A program made the position numbers and the translations under genes. Under the pieces are notes generated by a model that had not been told where the DNA came from, did not search any database, and saw only the letters and a list, made by a program, of their open reading frames with translations. A DNA stretch of 8,196 nt from DATARH01 sp046724035 (GTDB lineage: Bacteria; Pseudomonadota; Alphaproteobacteria; ATCC43930; CGMCC-115725): contig JBKOVT010000250.1 of NCBI GenBank assembly GCA_046724035.1, forward strand, positions 1 through 8,196. Reading direction: 5' to 3'. Shown in pieces: positions 7,100 through 8,196 of the stretch (position 1 is the first letter of the stretch; every line of letters begins with the position of its first letter).

Positions 7100-8056
7100 A
7101 TGAACGACGCGACAACACCCTGGGTCGATCCCGAACTGATCGCGGCCGGAAAATTATTGCAGGAGAAGGGTCTCGTCGCGCCCGACCGCACCGTCGCCTC
7201 GATCTCCGAGGTGCGCGCCGCGACCGACCGCATCGGTGCCTTTCTCGGCGAAGGCTCGGTGCCTCTCAAGAATGAGCGCGATCTGTCATTGCCCGGACCG
7301 CACGGTCAGGTGCCATGCCGTCTCTATCTGCCGGACGGCATCGAGCGCCCGCCGCTGATCGTCTATGCGCATGGTGGCGGCTTTATGCAGGGCAATATCC
7401 CGAGCTGGGATCATTTCCTGCGCGATCTCGTGCGCCAGAGCGGCGTCGCGGCATTGTCGGTCGATTATCAACTATCGCCCGAGGTCAAATTCCCGGTCGC
7501 CTACGAGGAATTCCTCGCGATGACGCGCCTCGCCGCGCGCGAGGGCGCTGGCTTTGGCATCGACCCGAGCCGCATTGCGGTCGGCGGCGACTCCGCCGGC
7601 GCCAACCTGGCGCTCGCCGCGGCGCTGGCGATGCGCGATGCCGGCGAGCGGGCGCTCAAATTCCAGCTCTTGATCTACGGTGTCTATTCGACCGACAGCG
7701 ACAGCCCGTCCTGGCAGCGCTTTGGCCAGGGCGCCGGCCTCTCACAGGCGCAGATGCGCTGGATCTGGGAGACCTATCTCGAACGCCCGGAGCAGCAGAA
7801 GGATTGGCGCGCCGCGCCGATCTTGGCCGATCTGAAGGGCGTCGCGCCGGCCCATCTGATTGTCGGCAGCCTCGACCCGCTGCTCGACGACAGCAACAAG
7901 CTTGCCGCGGCGCTAAAAGATGCCGGGGTGCCCTGCCAATTGACGGTCTATCAGGGCATCAATCACGGCTTTATCCGGTATGGAAAGCTGATCGGCACCG
8001 CGCGCCGCGCGATCGCCGACGGCGCCGCCGCGCTGAAAGCGGGCCTCACCCACTGA
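7100..8056 (+). CDS. alpha/beta hydrolase of the hormone-sensitive lipase (HSL) family
   Basis: 318 residues, standard for the family. HGGG at 91-94 is the oxyanion-hole motif that defines HSL-type (family IV) esterases, and DYQLSPE (122-128) is the matching variant of the usual DYRLAPE. The nucleophile is Ser165 in GDSAGAN, with Asp259 (GSLDPLLDD) and His289 (INHGF) completing the triad. No signal peptide is seen, so it is cytoplasmic. It should hydrolyse short-chain carboxyl esters, lactones or amides. ATG at 7100 is preceded by GAGGAG (7087-7092) seven bases away, 21 bases behind the monooxygenase stop, consistent with one transcript. In that setting it probably acts on the oxygenated product of the monooxygenase (inference). 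A dispersed palindrome starts six bases after the stop and may end the transcript. Confidence 0.96.
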   Translation: MNDATTPWVDPELIAAGKLLQEKGLVAPDRTVASISEVRAATDRIGAFLGEGSVPLKNERDLSLPGPHGQVPCRLYLPDGIERPPLIVYAHGGGFMQGNIPSWDHFLRDLVRQSGVAALSVDYQLSPEVKFPVAYEEFLAMTRLAAREGAGFGIDPSRIAVGGDSAGANLALAAALAMRDAGERALKFQLLIYGVYSTDSDSPSWQRFGQGAGLSQAQMRWIWETYLERPEQQKDWRAAPILADLKGVAPAHLIVGSLDPLLDDSNKLAAALKDAGVPCQLTVYQGINHGFIRYGKLIGTARRAIADGAAALKAGLTH

Positions 8057-8061
8057 AGGCG

Positions 8062-8162
8062 GTCATTCCGGGATCGGCTGAAAGCCGAGGCCCGGAATCC
8101 ATGAACACGGGCCTCTGGAAAATGGATTCCGGGCTCGCGGCTGTGCCGCGCTCCGGAATGAC
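8062..8162. repeat. 101-base dispersed palindromic element, possible bidirectional terminator
   Basis: Four nested or adjacent pairings are exact. The outer arms GTCATTCCGG (8062-8071) and CCGGAATGAC (8153-8162) pair over 10 bases. The inner arms GCCCGGAATCCAT (8090-8102) and ATGGATTCCGGGC (8122-8134) pair over 13 bases. Two side hairpins are CGGCT-AGCCG (8075-8079/8083-8087) and CGCGGC-GCCGCG (8136-8141/8145-8150). The whole could fold as a cruciform with three stems on a basal stem. CGTCATTCCGG...CCGGAATGACG elements of this kind are, from memory, common between genes in Rhizobiales and related groups. There is no T-run, so it is not a classic intrinsic terminator, but a stable structure here could stop transcription or protect the 3' end of the hydrolase mRNA. 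Confidence 0.85.
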
Positions 8163-8196
8163 GTCACAGGATAGCTTCGTGCGGATTGGAAGCGGG

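Noticed and set aside
8056..8196. Rho-independent terminator of the classic kind after the hydrolase
   Set aside because: Strong stems are present but no run of T follows any of them; described instead as a palindromic repeat.

Overview
The window is GC-rich chromosomal DNA of an alphaproteobacterial type. The evidence is its codon use (strong G/C at third positions), the dispersed palindrome at the right end, of a style I know from Rhizobiales and Rhodospirillales, and TAACAGGG repeats of a kind I recall from Rhizobiales. I cannot name a genus. There are no rRNA, tRNA, CRISPR, phage or transposase genes.

Layout from left to right. (1) 1-2517, minus strand: the first 839 codons of a very large FAD/NAD(P) oxidoreductase with two cysteine-rich, probably Fe-S, segments. 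It runs off the left edge. (2) 2518-2991: a 474-base divergent intergenic region with a run of TAACAGGG repeats and a possible promoter or operator palindrome. (3) 2992-4383 and 4386-4535, plus strand: an OFA-family (oxalate/formate antiporter-like) MFS transporter and a 49-residue single-helix partner, translationally coupled. (4) 4546-5790, minus strand, convergent with the transporter pair: an M20-family zinc amidohydrolase of the N-carbamoyl-amino acid hydrolase / allantoate amidohydrolase type. (5) 5791-5878: an 88-base divergent promoter region. (6) 5879-7078 and 7100-8056, plus strand: a luciferase-like flavin monooxygenase followed after 21 bases by an HSL-type alpha/beta hydrolase, very likely one operon. 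(7) 8062-8162: a 101-base dispersed palindromic element that can fold into a branched structure. The last 34 bases hold nothing I recognise.

Working together (inference): the amidohydrolase, monooxygenase and alpha/beta hydrolase share one short divergent control region and look like a small catabolic module. An oxidative C-N or ring-opening step would be followed by ester/amide hydrolysis and release of a carbamoyl or formyl group, with the OFA carrier possibly moving an organic anion substrate or product. The layout recalls the Rut pyrimidine pathway in enzyme classes only, not in the actual families. The substrate cannot be told from sequence. The large oxidoreductase looks like an independent gene.

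The window is mostly ordinary metabolic DNA. The least described items are the multi-cofactor oxidoreductase, the transporter small subunit and the catabolic module. Nothing here qualifies as a clearly new defence or mobile system.
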